Source: JABCPE02 sp963517805
GTDB lineage: Bacteria; Bacteroidota; Bacteroidia; Flavobacteriales; Weeksellaceae
Length of the DNA: 6,905 nt
Assembly: GCA_963517805.1 (NCBI GenBank)
Contig: CAUQHD010000082.1
Span: 1-6,905 of the forward strand
Direction: 5' to 3'
Positions 5,552 through 6,905 of the stretch are shown here, piece by piece. The notes below the pieces were generated by a model. That model saw only the letters and a program-made list of their open reading frames with translations, ran no database searches and was not told the origin of the DNA. Both the position numbers and the translations under genes were made by a program. The first letter of the stretch is position 1. Every line of letters starts with the position of its first letter.

Positions 5552-6522
5552 TTACCGAACCCCTCTTACAAGACAACAAAGACCGCTTTGTCATTTTTCC
5601 TATACAGCACAATGATATTTGGCAATTCTACAAAAACGCCGAAGCCAGTTTTTGGACGGCAGAAGAAGTAGATTTGTCGCCCGATCTCCACGATTGGCAA
5701 AACAAACTCAACGACAACGAACGATTTTTCATCTCGCGAGTGTTGGCTTTTTTTGCTGCCAGTGATGGCATCGTGAATGAAAATCTTGCCATCAACTTCC
5801 TCCAAGAGGTGCAATATCCTGAGGCACGATGTTTCTACGGATTTCAAATTATGATTGAAAATATCCATTCCGAGATGTACTCGCTCCTCATCGATACTTA
5901 TGTGAAAGACCCTGCCGAGAAGGATTATTTGCTTCGTGCCATCGAAACCATTCCGTGTGTTACCAAAAAAGCAAAATGGGCATTGCGATGGATTACCAAA
6001 GGAAGTTTTGCCGAGCGACTCATCGCCTTTGCTGCGGTGGAGGGCATCTTCTTTTCAGGAAGTTTTTGCTCTATTTTTTGGCTCAAAAAACGCGGCTTGA
6101 TGCCAGGGCTCACCTTTTCTAACGAACTCATCAGTCGGGACGAAGGCTTGCACTGCGATTTTGCTTGTTTGCTCTATGTCAATCATCTACAAAACAAACT
6201 TTCGGAAGAAACCATACGAGAAATCATCGTAGATGCCGTTGCTATCGAAAAGGAATTTGTTACCGATGCACTCCCTGTGAAACTCATCGGAATGAATGCC
6301 GAACTGATGTGCCAATACATCGAATTTGTAGCCGATAGATTGCTCGTTGCCTTGGGGTGCAATAAAGTGTGGAACGCTACCAATCCGTTTGATTTTATGG
6401 AACTTATTTCTCTGCAAGGAAAAACCAATTTCTTCGAACGGCGTGTAGGCGAATACCAAAAAACAGGCGTAGCACAAACCAACAGCGAACAAAACACCTT
6501 TTCACTCGATGAAGATTTTTAA
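5548..6522 (+). CDS. nrdB: Ribonucleoside-diphosphate reductase class Ia, beta subunit
   Basis: This is the R2 subunit of ribonucleotide reductase. It holds a diiron-tyrosyl radical and works with the alpha subunit NrdA to make deoxynucleotides. All cofactor residues are present and align with mouse R2: Asp73, Glu104, His107, Glu165, Glu199 and His202, with the radical tyrosine at Tyr111 (ENIHSEMYS). The sequence is strikingly like eukaryotic R2 (FWTAEEVDLS, CFYGFQIMIENIHSEMYS, FSNELISRDEGLHCDFACL). The C-terminal tail FSLDEDF resembles the R1-binding peptide. The length of 324 residues lacks the N-terminal extension of animal R2 but is complete for bacteria. It starts in an ATGA overlap with the YceI gene. 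NrdA is not in the window; downstream is peptide deformylase. The visible G+C (about 43% at 5701-5760) is higher than in the TPR-like gene. Confidence 0.97.
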   Translation: MITEPLLQDNKDRFVIFPIQHNDIWQFYKNAEASFWTAEEVDLSPDLHDWQNKLNDNERFFISRVLAFFAASDGIVNENLAINFLQEVQYPEARCFYGFQIMIENIHSEMYSLLIDTYVKDPAEKDYLLRAIETIPCVTKKAKWALRWITKGSFAERLIAFAAVEGIFFSGSFCSIFWLKKRGLMPGLTFSNELISRDEGLHCDFACLLYVNHLQNKLSEETIREIIVDAVAIEKEFVTDALPVKLIGMNAELMCQYIEFVADRLLVALGCNKVWNATNPFDFMELISLQGKTNFFERRVGEYQKTGVAQTNSEQNTFSLDEDF

Positions 6523-6527
6523 AATAA

Positions 6528-6555
6528 CTATTGGCTATCGGCCATTAGCTATTAG
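6528..6555. repeat. Four tandem heptamers, consensus CYATYRG
   Basis: CTATTGG, CTATCGG, CCATTAG and CTATTAG follow each other in exact 7-base phase, and a degenerate fifth copy (CCAAATA) continues to 6562. Because the unit is nearly palindromic, the block also forms an inverted repeat, TTGGCTA (6531-6537) with TAGCCAA (6553-6559). It fills most of the 54-nt gap between nrdB and def. No T run follows, so it is not a standard terminator. It may be a spreading intergenic repeat. Confidence 0.75.
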
Positions 6556-6576
6556 CCAAATAAAACCATTAAAAAA

Positions 6577-6905
6577 ATGAAACTTCCCATATTTGCTTAC
6601 GGAAATAATGTACTCAAAGTCAAGGCACAAGCCGTAGCCTCTGATTTTCCCAATTTGCACGAACTCATCGCCAATATGTGGGAAACGATGGAAAAGGCCA
6701 ATGGCTGTGGGTTGGCAGCACCGCAGGTCGGAAAATCGTTGCGGTTGTTCGTTGCCGATTCTCAATTGCTTTACGAGGCGATGGACGAAAGGGATAAAAT
6801 AGCCTATTTCGAAAAAGGCGACACGGGTATTCGGCGAGTGTTTATCAATCCGCAAATAAAAAATCTCTCCGAAGAACAATGGGAAGAAGTAGAGGGCTGT
6901 TTGAG
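6577..6905 (+). CDS. def: Peptide deformylase, 5' part only
   Basis: This enzyme removes the N-terminal formyl group from nascent proteins at the ribosome. The window holds the first 109 codons; the gene runs off the right edge. Motif 1, GCGLAAPQVG, is at residues 43-52. Motif 2 starts at Glu106 as EGCL and the trailing AG fits the expected serine, so the metal-ligand cysteine is Cys108. The third motif, HExxD, with the two histidine ligands, must lie beyond the window. The start LPIFAYGNNVLK is the standard deformylase N-terminus, which fixes ATG 6577. The loop between the first strands and INPQI (about 62-88) is somewhat longer than I remember for many bacterial enzymes. It lies 54 nt after nrdB with no promoter match in the gap, so read-through from the operon is likely. 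Deformylases often use oxidation-sensitive Fe(II). Confidence 0.95.
   Translation, partial: MKLPIFAYGNNVLKVKAQAVASDFPNLHELIANMWETMEKANGCGLAAPQVGKSLRLFVADSQLLYEAMDERDKIAYFEKGDTGIRRVFINPQIKNLSEEQWEEVEGCL

Noticed and set aside
6183..6497. Two overlapping minus-strand frames of about 100 residues inside nrdB
   Set aside because: nrdB is unambiguous here with its ligands and C-terminal tail; these are antisense shadows.
6531..6559. Intrinsic terminator after nrdB
   Set aside because: TTGGCTA/TAGCCAA can pair, but the loop is 15 nt and no T run follows; tandem heptamers explain the pairing.
6535..6879. Minus-strand 114-residue frame at the right edge
   Set aside because: It is antisense to the deformylase motifs GCGLAAPQ and EGCL and carries no motif of its own.

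Overview
The window looks like a low-GC member of the Bacteroidota, most likely a flavobacterium of the Capnocytophaga/Weeksellaceae kind. The reasons are a TAnnTTTG-type promoter, A-rich leaders without Shine-Dalgarno sequences, a fragment resembling RteC (a protein of Bacteroides-type conjugative transposons), and Bacteroidota-like proteins throughout. The genus is a guess.

The left quarter (1 to about 1600) is a graveyard of mobile DNA. Bases 1-280 have no gene but are dense with inverted repeats, including a perfect 17-bp stem (45-61 with 92-108). Next come a minus-strand fragment of an RteC-like protein (272-490), a minus-strand IS30-family transposase wrecked by an internal deletion, two single-base frameshifts and a nonsense codon (728-1365), and a plus-strand C-terminal fragment that may come from a mobilisation-type protein (1364-1591). 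The simplest reading is an old integrated conjugative or mobilisable element that took an IS30 insertion and has since decayed.

After a 231-bp AT-rich regulatory gap, holding a promoter and a 16-bp palindrome, a tightly packed plus-strand operon begins: Fe-type superoxide dismutase (1823-2428), a small TPR-like protein of unknown function (2421-2906), an AhpC-type peroxiredoxin (2890-3504), an M17 leucyl aminopeptidase (3510-4952), a YceI-family lipoprotein (4952-5551) and the class Ia ribonucleotide reductase small subunit NrdB (5548-6522). Four of the five junctions overlap, by 8, 17, 1 and 4 nt, and the fifth gap is 5 nt, so co-transcription and translational coupling are very likely. A peptide deformylase starts 54 nt further on and runs off the right edge. 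The gap before it holds a tandem heptamer repeat.

Functionally, the operon joins removal of superoxide (SodB) and peroxide (Prx) to NrdB, whose diiron-tyrosyl radical centre is sensitive to oxidants. It also includes a peptidase and an envelope lipoprotein. Peptide deformylase is another enzyme whose metal centre can be oxidant-sensitive. That the operon is an oxidative-stress and dNTP-supply unit is inference. The conspicuous unknown is the TPR-like protein, locked by overlaps between the dismutase and the peroxiredoxin.
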